From Alopecurus myosuroides (lineage: Eukaryota > Streptophyta > Magnoliopsida > Poales > Poaceae), in contig CM054060.1 in NCBI GenBank assembly GCA_028641055.1, positions 163,220,696 through 163,284,695 of the forward strand: a stretch of DNA of 64,000 nt. The letters are read 5' to 3'. Below are positions 1 through 9,861 of the stretch, piece by piece; the stretch's first letter is position 1; every line of letters begins with the position of its first letter. A program made the position numbers and the translations under genes. The notes under the pieces were generated by a model that saw only the letters and a program-made list of their open reading frames with translations, did not search any database and had not been told where the DNA came from.

Positions 1-264
1 AATAACTAGGCCTTACTCCATGGTGGCCATATAGTAACCCGGCTCTTCCCCAATTACCTAAGTTACTTTCCTAGGTAAAACCCCAAAATGTCAAGATTTT
101 ACACTTGATAATCGACCTGATATCACGGGACGGATCTCTTTCTCCTTTTCGTTCAGATCCCATGCTCAACATTTAAAGCGCATCTCGCCAAAACTTAAAT
201 AAGTAGCCGTTTACTTCCGCAACTCCCGGCTCCCTCTCACTGAACCGGGCTTATCCATTCGCCC

Positions 265-272
265 TATAAATA
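265..272 (+). promoter_or_regulatory. TATA box of the antisense gene in B1
   Basis: TATAAATA about 800 bp upstream of the antisense-gene ATG at 1072. The same motif is present at the equivalent place in B2 (13843-13850 as TATTTATA on the plus strand) and in the diverged B3 (46693-46700), where the surrounding sequence is much less similar. Conservation of the motif, of a downstream GTAAG splice donor and of an acceptor just before the ATG argues for a real promoter reading opposite to gag-pol. The initiation site would be about 295-300. Confidence 0.7.
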
Positions 273-1071
273 AGCTCCTTGGGGGTAACCCGAACCCTAA
301 CGGCTCATTTCCCCCCACTCCGCTTCCTTTCTCCCTCTGAGCTCATTCTCGCTGAGCGCCACCACGGAAATCCCGCGCGTATCACCGGAGCCCATCGGCC
401 GGAGGCTGCGCTCCGCCACTGCTTGCCCCGCGCCGCCGCCAAGATCCACCGGCGAATCTCCATCCGGCCCGTCAGGAGCCGCGAAGGGACACCAGGCCTG
501 CGCCATCTGCCTCCGCAAGGCTTCACTCAGATCCCCTCCGGTAAGCCTTTTGCACCCATTAATTTGCCCTTGCAATTTCTTGATTTTACCTCAGATTAGA
601 TCCAAATCATTCCGCCAAGGATTTCTCGGGCATGCCGAATTAGGCCACTAATAGTCTTTCTAGCTCGCCCAATAGATAAAGCGCATGCTCCAATCCACTC
701 TCCTACTACCTGTAATTGTTATTTTCGCCACAAATCTGAAGATAAGATTCCCAATCTGGGCCCAAACCACTCAAAATTTCCGCCCTGGCTTCAATCACCC
801 GGCTAATCTCCCTCTTTCCAGTTCCTTTTATTCGCGCTAAGTGCCTATGCAGCCATCCATCGCCCTCAAAAACTCCTTCAACATTTAGATCCCATAATTT
901 TCGCTGTAATGCATGATACCCGGATAATTTCGAACTTTACTCTGCGAGCTAACACCCGGATTACGCGCAATTATTCATTTCTCAATATTACCCGGCCGAT
1001 ACTCGGCCGGCTCACAACTTTCGTGTCTTAGTCCTCTTATCCTTTTACCTTGTACTTGGCAGGTCAACCAC

Positions 1072-4000
1072 ATGGCTCCCAAAAAGCAGGGGAAAACTCC
1101 AACCAAAGCTAAAGCCACCAACTCCATATCCGCCAACTGGGCGCGGTCTACGGTCACCAAGGCCAAGTTGGAGGAGCTGGTGGAGCTAGGAGTTCTTCCT
1201 CCTCAAGAGGATATCCAATGGAGAGTGCCGGGTAAGGAGACCCGGCCCACCCCGACAAAAGGCGAGGTAATTTGCTTTGTGGAACATGTGACCCGGGGCT
1301 TCCGCCCACCGGGTCACCCTTTTTTCCGGGAGGTTCTAAACCATTACGGCCTTCGCGTCTTTGATATCGGGCCTAATTCTGTTTTAAACATCTCCCACTT
1401 CATAGTCCTTTCCGAATCATACTTGTGCACTTCGCCAAGTTTAGCTCTTTTCATTGAGCTTTTTCAATGCAAACCGTGCCGCGAGAGCGGTGACGGGGTG
1501 CTTCTCGCTTGCGGCGGGGTTTCCATCCAGCGCCGCAAGAATTCTTTGATGCCACCCCTCACCCTTAATTCCCATGTCAAGCACTGGCAGCTCTCCTATT
1601 TCTACTGCCAAGACACCTCCCCACCCGGCCAAAAGAAGCTGTCGGGTTACTCAGAGGGTCTTCTTGACATCTCCGAGAAATTTAGTGCCTTCGCCTCTGA
1701 CTCGGATAGGGAGGCAATTCAACCTCTACTAGCCAAAATCAACACTCTCACGGCCCAAGGCCTCATCGGGCTCAACCTGGTGAAGACTTGGGTCGACTTC
1801 CGGATTCAACCTAATTCCATCCGCACAAAGTTGATGTGCGAGTATTTGGGACAATCTACAGACCCGCTCCGGTACTCTGATAACATCTTTGCCGCTGGCG
1901 ATACCCACAAAACCATCAAGGGTTTTCTGACAGAAAAGCTTGAGGTAATCCGGAACATATCCGGATTGGAGCCCTTCACGCTCGAGAACCCAGCCCCCAA
2001 GGTGAAAACCCGACTTTAATGCCTTTATCTTTGCTCTTTCCACTTGATACGGTTGATAACCCTTGTGCTGACACTTTTCAGGCTGATGATGATTTTTGGA
2101 AAACCAACGCCTCTCCTAGCTCCAAAAGTCCAGAGGAGCAAGAAGCTGCTAACTCGGACGAAGGTATTTTCCGGATTTTGTTTGGTTCCTTTAAGCTCAC
2201 CATAACCCCTTCATTTCCAACTATAACTCTGATGATATCCAGAACGAGAAGATGACGAGGAAGAAAACTCCGATGGCAAAGTAGAATCTGCCAGCGACGA
2301 GGAGGAACTGGAGCCGACAATCAAAGTCGGATCAAAAAGAAAAACCCAAGAGGCTACTTCCAAGGTTTCATATCTCCTCATTGCATTCAATTCGTATTAC
2401 TTTAATGATATATATGAGCGTCCTTGATGTTATTCCACTGGCCATTCTTGAAGGAATCGCCCATGACCAAGCGCAGGTCAACTCGAAATCACCCGGGTGA
2501 TGATGCCCTTAACCCGGGTATTTCATCGACCCCGACTCGACGGGCTGGTAATTACCCTATCTTTTCCCGGTCGAAACATTCTCCTTGAACCATTCCCACA
2601 TGACATCTAACTTGATAATTTCCAGCCTCTCCCGAGTCCAGCGACGGATTTCCTTGTGACTTTGCGGTGAACACCGGGTAAAATCCCCTTTCTGATGTTC
2701 CACCACATTTTATCACCCTTTCCTGACTGTGTATTTAGCTGCTCACTGACAACATCTACAGGGCCACGGTCGTTATCAGCGACCAAGAGGATATGGGGGT
2801 CGAGGGCCCGGGTAAGGGGAGCCCGACTAATAAGACTACAGACGCGTCTAGCGGCGAAAAACAAGCATCGCCGGCAAAGCCGGACACACAAGAAGCCGAG
2901 TATCCGATTGCTTCCCATGCAAGCAAGAAGAACAAAGCCACCGTCTTGGGTGCAGAAGAAGGAGCGTCGGATTCCGACACACAAATGACCCGGGTTCCGC
3001 CTCCCGCTAAGAATAAAGCCCCTTCTCGGAATTTCCAAGGCCCCGGGTCCTCTGATACGAGTAAAGACACTTTTGATCAGTTGATGAACACCCTCCTCAC
3101 CATGAAGACTTCGGAGAGCAAGATCTTGGAGCGCATGGCTGCAGAGCACCAGGTAAGGACACTTGGTATCTCATATTGCATACCTAGTCCCCAAGTTCCG
3201 AGTATGACTTGCAAAAGTTATGCTTGGTACTTTACGCCATATTCAGCTTACCATAATATCCAACTGATATTTGCATTCCTTGCTACTTACAGGCACAGAT
3301 AACCCGGTCTGATGAAACTTTACTGAAGACCGAACAACTTCTCCTTGCCGAGATAAAACGAAGGGAAACCCTTGAGGATGACATGAAAACTTTGAAGAAG
3401 GATGTTTCCAAATACAAGAAGAAGTGCAATGCTGCTCAGGCCGCGCTGAAGAAACTATCGGACCAAGTCACCGATACTTATCAGATCTTGCTGAGTAAGT
3501 TTTTTCTTCTGATTGGTTTCGTGTCTTTGCTTTATTATATCAGACACGGGATTATTGATACGTTTTCTCTTTTGTTACAACTGTAGGTGCCAACCTTGCG
3601 GCCCTAGAGGAGGATGCCATTGTCAAGGCTAAAACCCTAAAGACCGTGCTCCGGACTTTCTTTGCCGGCACAAAATTTATACTGGATGCCGTGAAGTGGC
3701 CTACGGAAGTATATCCGGGTGAAGAAAATCTCATTCAAGCCTGCTCCACTGTGCCTGGCTGGATTGAAATCTGGAAGCGCTCGTCCTGCCGGATTGGTAT
3801 GACCCGGGCCTTCACCCTGGCCAAGGCTTTCTTTCCGAAGCTTGACCCGGCAAAGGTAATATCCGGGTTTCCCGAATTCAAGGCGGATGGTTCCAAATTT
3901 ACACCCAAAGATTTCAAGGCCATACAAGCCGCAGTGCGCCCCTCGGCTACCACGTTGGCCGATAGTTTGGATCTAAATACGATTATGAGCGCATATGACG

Positions 4001-4254
4001 CTGATGGCAAAGTTGTTACGGAGGAAGCATCCCCGCCCTTTGATATCTTGGAGAAGTGGGCTGCTAACTCGGCCAAGAAGAGGGAGGCGACTGCGAAGAG
4101 AGAGGCCGAGTTAGGATCAGGTCCGTCTGCCTCTACACCAGCCGTCCCTCCACCTGTTCGCCCTGGTGCAGTGAGTCCGGGTAAGGGTGCCGGGAAGGCT
4201 AAACAGCAAGCCCAGGACCCAGAGCCGGAAGACCGTACTCAGGAGGCTGAATAG
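1072..4254 (+). CDS. Antisense spliced gene of B1 (Transposase_28-like N-terminal part), 8 coding exons
   Basis: Gene on the strand opposite to B1 gag. A non-coding exon runs from about 295 to 540 (donor GTAAGC). The 5'UTR acceptor is at 1061-1062. Coding exons are 1072-2001, 2082-2163, 2243-2364, 2454-2547, 2626-2677, 2762-3152, 3293-3494 and 3587-4254. Every junction is GT-AG and the phases join cleanly to 847 codons including the stop. Exon 2 (310 residues) holds a compact conserved region with motifs such as FRPPGHPFF, HYGLRVFDI and LFQCKPCRESGDG, resembling from memory Pfam Transposase_28 ('putative gypsy type transposon'). Then come acidic and Ser/Pro-rich linkers (exons 3-7), a Lys/Glu-rich predicted coiled coil (exon 8), and a conserved C-terminal block with WKRSSCRIGMTRAF and a Pro/Ala/Lys tail. 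Function unknown. The name 'transposase' in the family title is historical and I see no catalytic motif. Expression is not shown by sequence alone. Confidence 0.8.
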
Positions 4255-4744
4255 GGCAGTACCGTCATAATGCCTTGTTACATGATGCTTTGTATTCAAA
4301 CTATTATGCTTTTGATAGTGCGCCTGTGCACTCCTGATACTGATGTCGTAACTTGTAACGCACTTTTTAGTCCGTGATATGCTTTGCGGCTTTCCTGGCC
4401 TTTTGATAACCGTATTGCTTGTCTATTCTTTGATCTTTTTCTCGATACCCGACTCTCTATTTTGGCTCTCTTCGTACGACTCGGTTTTCCGAATACCAGG
4501 GGCTTTGATAAGTGGACTTTTCTTTAAGTCCCCAAGACTCGGATGCCAGGGTCTTTCGAACTGCGATAGCCAAGTAGTTTGTTTCTGTTTCGAAGTCCCC
4601 AGTCCCCATGGCCCAAAGTCCGAGTCATGGGGGTGTGGCCTTTCTCAGAGAACAAATCGTTTTTTACCGAGTCGATAAACCTAAGGCCATTCCGCGGAAG
4701 TATTGAAGTTATGCTTGATAATCATTGAGTTTCCGGCTATTAGC
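4255..4744. other. 3' UTR region of antisense gene / spacer in B1
   Basis: No open frame is supported here. It lies between the antisense gene's stop and the point of B2 insertion. It contains short repeats of a GTCCCCAAG/GACTCGG-type motif. A 26-bp stretch at 4472-4497 is missing from the matching place in B2 (junction 9644/9645); this is the largest difference I saw between the two copies. Confidence 0.6.
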
Positions 4745-4749
4745 CTTGT

Positions 4750-5228
4750 TGATGGGGGGATGATAACCCGGTAGGCCAAACTCCAAGGAGTAACCCGGCC
4801 CAAAGGACGCTGTACAGGATCCGGCTAAGGATAAGGAAACTAGTGAAGGCCCCAGCTTGTAGGCCCAGTAACCCGGGTTGTGGGTTATGGTAGAGGAAAG
4901 TTAGGGTTTGTGCGCCGTGTCCGGGTAGGATCCCGGATGCGCCTTGGAGAATAAGCCAGGGGGTACGGGTGCTTTATAAACCGACCCCCAGGTCTAGTTT
5001 AGGCAGAGATCTAAGAACCCTAGCAATATCGTTTGATATCGAGCATCCAGTGTAATCCCAGAGTTGAGTTATTGTATCAAGATCGGAGACTCGGCGACTT
5101 TGATTGCCGGCTACCAGATCGAATTGCATCATGTTTTCCTCTGAGCTAAACCCTCTCCCAAACGCCTGTGTCGTCTTGCCCCAAGATCAGTTACCCCCGG
5201 TAACATCTGCCGTGATTATCCCACGACA
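4750..5228 (+). repeat. 5' LTR of B2
   Basis: 479-bp LTR with TG...CA ends. A TATA-like TTTATAAA at 4973-4980 lies in a position suitable for genomic RNA initiation. The U5 part is shared with the LTRs of element C. The gag frame is open through the last ~125 bp of the LTR. Confidence 0.95.
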
Positions 5229-5248
5229 GTTGGCGCCCACCGTGGGGC
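5229..5248 (+). other. Primer-binding site of B2
   Basis: Immediately after the LTR end comes TTGGCGCCCACCGTGGGGC, a motif also found at the same position in B1 (about 18855-18874), B3 (34828-34847) and C (about 54647-54666). It is the tRNA-primed minus-strand start site; I have not assigned the tRNA with certainty. The motif also lies inside the open gag frame, where it would encode Q-L-A-P-T-V-G-P. Confidence 0.8.
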
Positions 5249-5292
5249 CTGCGTCCAAAGGCGTTTACATCACGGGAGAAGCTCGGAAGAGC

Positions 5293-8200
5293 ATGGAGAA
5301 TCTCGTCGTCGGCGAAATCTACGTCGACCACAAAGGAGAAAAGATGGTGGACGATTCCGGCTGGGGGCCAGAGTCGGATCACCTCGAATCTGGATCCGTC
5401 GTGACAATCGGCCGGATCAGCGTCTTCATTGGTATGGTATGTACTTCCAATTCGATCCCTGACAATATTGGATCTGATTCTGTGCCAGGAGAAGCCGCTG
5501 CTATCCGATCAGATGACGAAGAGTCGATTGGAACGACACATCCGGCAGAAGAACCCATCGCGGAGTGGGAACAGCCGGAGGAGCCGGCATGGACCCCGCG
5601 CGACCGGGTCGAAAGAGAAGGTGATACCGGGTCTATCCTGGATCTGCTGGAAAACCGGTATGAGGAGGAGAACGATGAGGAAGAACAGCATGAACTTACA
5701 CCGGATATCGTACGCCGAGTTGCAGTCTATGCGGCTCCCGCGGCCAATCTCAACCAAGGAAACGCAGCCGCGGCATCAGTCGGGGCGGCTCAGGCAGCGG
5801 CCCAGCAGCAGGGCGCGGCTAACGGAGACCCGGTTTTGGCCCGGGTTGATGGGGAATCGGCATCAGTAACCAGCCGTGCAGCAGACAAGGAGTTGCACGC
5901 AAACACGTTCGGATTCCTGGGAAACCGGACACCAGGGGCGGGTCCTTCAAACCCGCGCCACCCGGCCTTATTCGATAATAATCTGATTCTAGACCCCACG
6001 GTTCTTGCAACGGTTATCACTCCGGAAAAAGCAGCGGAACGTGTCAGGGATCTGGATGTGGCTCGTCGTGCGCTGGAACAGCAAAGGAGGCAGGTAGAGG
6101 CAGAAAGGCAAGGGATGGCCAGGCGGCAGCGTGAGTTGGATGCGCTAGAAACTCGGCTCCGAGAGGAAACATCTAGAGTGCATCAAAGGCATCAAACCAG
6201 GTTACCAGCAACGGGCGGGGTTATTAATCCGGCTAATTTATTTGTCACACCTCAGGATCAGCCGATACCAGTGGTGAACCAGGGAACCGCACCCCAACCG
6301 GCGACAGCAGGGACACATCCGGCCAATGAACAGGCCGGGTTACCCCCACCACAGACCAGAGTCACAACCGGCAACGATCTACCACCACCGCCACCATCAC
6401 GATTCCGCACACCAGCCGGCCACTACAATAACCCCATGGACAATGTGTATGCGGCGACACTCGCGTTAAATCAGATCCCCGTGGGAGAGTCGCCCCATGC
6501 AGAGAAGACTCGGCAAGCCATCGATCTGTTGCACACTGCGGTGGCACAGCAAGCCAATTATCCGGATCACAGAAGCGGTATGCATGGAACGCCATACGTC
6601 AGTCAACAACAAGGGAATATCCAAACAAGTTCAGCACGGCGGAGGGAAGAGCAGCAGCAAATGCCGCCTCCTCCCCGCGCTCAGGCAGCATCAGCAGCAC
6701 AGGCTGTCGTGGACAGTTCTAGAGCCCGGAGGGCCGCGGCCGGGTCTGCAGCGCATGGACTTCCCGTAGCACCGCGCCCAGCCGCGCCCCCCGCGGCATC
6801 ACACGTTTCTAGAGCAAGGCCAGCTTCAACCGTTCTTGCGGGACCCAAGTGTCTCTCGGACAATATCAGAGCTGAACCTTACCCGGAAAAATTCAAAGAG
6901 CCAGGGAAAGTAGTGAATTATGAGCCAACTATGGATCCAGAAACATGGCTAAGTAGCTATGAGATGGCAATGTCAATTCGCAACGCATCCGAGAATCTCC
7001 AAGCCAAGTTCATGTACTTGATGATGTCAGAAGGAGCAGCAAAGTTGTGGTTCACCAATTTGCCGGAAGGATCGATCAAGTCCTGGGAGGAATTGAAGAC
7101 CGCGTTTGTCAAGCACTTTCATGGGACGTGCAGGAAGTTGTTCACTATTGACGACCTAGAGCGGTGCGTCCAGAAGAAGGGAGAATCGGCGCGCAGTTGG
7201 GTGCGCCGGGTTATGGAGATACTTCACTCGTCCACGGACATTCAGCCCAAGGATGCGCTACAGGCCATGGCAAAAACATGCAAGTACATACCTTTAGTGC
7301 AAAATTTAACTCGCATGAAGTCTAGTCGAAATGCGTCGGAAGTTACAATGGGAGAATTGATGGATGCATGCAACAAACACGCTGCGACAGATACTACAGA
7401 AGAGGAAGTTGATGACAAGAAGGTAAAAGCAAACACGGGTAATAATGGAAGAACCGGCAATGGATCAGCACCGGGTAATACCGGAAATAGCCAGAACAAG
7501 CGCCCGTTTGAAGGAGGCTCCGAGTTTGTCGCCAATACAGAAGCCGGGTCTTCAAGGCCCAGAGCAGAAGGAAATTTCAACGGAGGTAATCACAATGGAG
7601 GAAATTATCAAGGGCCGCCAAGGCCGGGTAACAATTGGGACATATTCAGGATGGCATGCCCGAAACACAGCAGGAACGGCAGGCCAGCTAACCACTCTCT
7701 GGAGCAGTGCGCCGACTTACAAAGATGGAAAAATGACGAAGTGAACAGAGCTATGCGAAGTGCAGGACGGGGAGGAGGACCTGGTCCAGGGGGAAACCCG
7801 GGCAACGGTCCACCCCCAGCTGGTAACCCGGCGGCTGGAAATCAAGGCAATAACCAAGGGGGGGCAGGAGGTTTCCAGGCTAACCCCAAACAACTGGGTC
7901 AATATCATGTGCATACCATAGGAGGCTCTAACAAGGACAAAAAGATACTGAAGCAAGCGGTCAACTCAGTTTCGTCAGCTGTCCCGAGATACTTGAGATG
8001 GTCAGAACAGGAGGTAACATGGAGCAGAAGGGATCACCCAGAAAGGGTGGAGCACCCGGGAGTCTTGTCATTAGTAGTCGCACCACAAGTCAATGGGTAT
8101 GAGCTGAAAAAGGTTTTGATGGATGGTAGAAGCAGCATCAACATACTGTATTGGGAAACCTTCCTACGCATGGGCCTCAAGGAGTCTCAGCTACAAAAAA

Positions 8201-8832
8201 GCTCAACGGTTTTTCATGGGATAGTGCCGGGTCATTCAGCGTGCCCCGAGGGAAAAATCGCATTGGAGGTAGCCTTTGGGGAGTCAAAGGATAACTATCG
8301 AGTTGAGTGGCTTACCTTTGAGGTAGTCAAATTGCGCAGCCCATATCACGCGTTATTTGGAAGACCGGCTTACGCCAAATTCATGGCCAGGCCGTGTTAC
8401 GTATATCTACAGCTAAAAATCCCGGGTCCCAAGAAGACCATCACCATACATGGAAACCGAGACATAGCAGCTGAATGCGACGAAGGAGATGCAGCAATGG
8501 CCGAGCAAGCCTGTAGAAAAGAAGAACTCAAGCATTACCGATCTCAAGCAGACCCGGAGGATAGAACCACATCAAAAAGGCCGAGTACTGAAGGCGAAAG
8601 AGCAAAATCCAAAGTAGCACAAGATGCTAAAATGGTGGCTTTTATCAAGGACGACTCCCCCAAGCAATCCGCTATAAAGGAAGAAACTACACGGCCGCTC
8701 ACAACCAGCCGTGTCACGGAAACACCTCACCCGGGTCGTTTAGTAAACCCGGTACTCATCATGAAAAAGTCCAGCATGTGGAGAATGTGCGTCGGTCACG
8801 CCAGTCCGGGACCGGTCCCCATGGAGAACTAA
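5293..8832 (+). CDS. gag: Gag-protease polyprotein of B2 (pol deleted)
   Basis: Uninterrupted frame; the first ATG after the primer-binding site is 5293, although the frame is open upstream through the LTR U5 (ATG at 5131). The order is an acidic N-terminal region, an Ala/Gln-rich segment with a predicted coiled coil (about 6040-6200), Pro-rich linkers, a retrotransposon Gag core (about 6870-7390, with the motif SWEELKTAFVKHFHGTC), a Gly/Asn-rich basic stretch, a C/H cluster (CPKHSRNG...HSLEQC, about 7650-7720), then an aspartic protease region (about 8040-8400). The protease D-G-G motif of B1 and B3 reads D-G-R here (LMDGRSSINI, about 8120-8140), probably inactivating. After 8670 the frame crosses two deletions relative to B3 and ends in a short novel tail just after the RT start (MKKSSMWRMC). 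RT, RNase H and integrase are absent. Confidence 0.9.
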   Translation: MENLVVGEIYVDHKGEKMVDDSGWGPESDHLESGSVVTIGRISVFIGMVCTSNSIPDNIGSDSVPGEAAAIRSDDEESIGTTHPAEEPIAEWEQPEEPAWTPRDRVEREGDTGSILDLLENRYEEENDEEEQHELTPDIVRRVAVYAAPAANLNQGNAAAASVGAAQAAAQQQGAANGDPVLARVDGESASVTSRAADKELHANTFGFLGNRTPGAGPSNPRHPALFDNNLILDPTVLATVITPEKAAERVRDLDVARRALEQQRRQVEAERQGMARRQRELDALETRLREETSRVHQRHQTRLPATGGVINPANLFVTPQDQPIPVVNQGTAPQPATAGTHPANEQAGLPPPQTRVTTGNDLPPPPPSRFRTPAGHYNNPMDNVYAATLALNQIPVGESPHAEKTRQAIDLLHTAVAQQANYPDHRSGMHGTPYVSQQQGNIQTSSARRREEQQQMPPPPRAQAASAAQAVVDSSRARRAAAGSAAHGLPVAPRPAAPPAASHVSRARPASTVLAGPKCLSDNIRAEPYPEKFKEPGKVVNYEPTMDPETWLSSYEMAMSIRNASENLQAKFMYLMMSEGAAKLWFTNLPEGSIKSWEELKTAFVKHFHGTCRKLFTIDDLERCVQKKGESARSWVRRVMEILHSSTDIQPKDALQAMAKTCKYIPLVQNLTRMKSSRNASEVTMGELMDACNKHAATDTTEEEVDDKKVKANTGNNGRTGNGSAPGNTGNSQNKRPFEGGSEFVANTEAGSSRPRAEGNFNGGNHNGGNYQGPPRPGNNWDIFRMACPKHSRNGRPANHSLEQCADLQRWKNDEVNRAMRSAGRGGGPGPGGNPGNGPPPAGNPAAGNQGNNQGGAGGFQANPKQLGQYHVHTIGGSNKDKKILKQAVNSVSSAVPRYLRWSEQEVTWSRRDHPERVEHPGVLSLVVAPQVNGYELKKVLMDGRSSINILYWETFLRMGLKESQLQKSSTVFHGIVPGHSACPEGKIALEVAFGESKDNYRVEWLTFEVVKLRSPYHALFGRPAYAKFMARPCYVYLQLKIPGPKKTITIHGNRDIAAECDEGDAAMAEQACRKEELKHYRSQADPEDRTTSKRPSTEGERAKSKVAQDAKMVAFIKDDSPKQSAIKEETTRPLTTSRVTETPHPGRLVNPVLIMKKSSMWRMCVGHASPGPVPMEN

Positions 8833-9440
8833 ACAATGTAACGGGCAGCAGGTTTCAGACGCGCTCTTTTCCTACCCAGGGTACCTAAGGGGACTGGAAG
8901 GTTTTTAATGAGGCGGCATGCTGATCCAAACTTTCTCGCATCAATAAAGAGATGGTTATCAAGTACTATTTCGTTACAGCCTGATTACAAGTAAGTAGTA
9001 TCCATGTGACATCAGTATTTCAGTATCATTAAGAACGTTGAGCATATATAGGTCTCGGGGGCTGGTTGCTCAAGTAGCCCAGCCACAAACCCGAAAGACC
9101 CGGCCTTGATGCCTATAAGTTATAGGGGCCGATTATTCGCAAACGAGTACGGCTGCAATCTTATAACTGGACAAAGGAGCCAAATTTTCTTGACTTTTCT
9201 TACTTAAGCTCGATGTGACTCGCACTAAAGTGGCATGATTTGTTCGCTTACGATTACAATCAGCCATGAAGCCCAATGGGACTTGTCTGACCCTGTTTTC
9301 GTATGGATGTAACAACATGGTATCCACGCGAAAGCCGGCTTACAGTACAAGATAGTCAAAAGGGTCATCTAAACCACAAGTTTATGCAGAGTACAAGGCT
9401 AATAGCCGGAAACTCAATGATTATCAAGCATAACTTCAAT
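8833..9440 (+). other. Conserved non-coding block after gag in B2
   Basis: No convincing frame. The first part (GTAACGGGCAGCAGG, GGGTACCTAAGGGGACTGG) is also found right after the pol stop of B3 (from 41586). The later part (AAAGCCGGCTTACAG, GGGTCATCTAAACCACAAG) recurs in B3 (about 42115-42170), in B1 (14720-15270, inverted) and in element C (about 52155-52430, inverted). It lies between the 3' ends of the sense coding region and the antisense gene. Confidence 0.65.
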
Positions 9441-9861
9441 ACTTCCGCGGAATGGCCTTAGGTTTATCGACTCGGTAAAAAACGATTTGTTCTCTGAGAA
9501 AGGCCACACCCCCATGACTCGGACTTTGGGCCATGGGGACTGGGGACTTCGAAACAGAAACAAACTACTTGGCTATCGCAGTTCGAAAGACCCTGGCGTC
9601 CGAGTCTTGGGGACTTAAAGAAAAGTCCACTTATCAAAGCCCCTAGAGAGCCAAAATAGAGAGTCGGGTATCGAGAAAAAGATCAAAGAATAGACAAGCA
9701 ATACGGTTATCAAAAGGCCAGGAAAGCCGCAAAGCATATCACGGACTAAAAAGTGCGTTACAAGTTACGACATCAGTATCAGGAGTGCACAGGCGCACTA
9801 TCAAAAGCATAATAGTTTGAATACAAAGCATCATGTAACAAGGCATTATGACGGTACTGCC

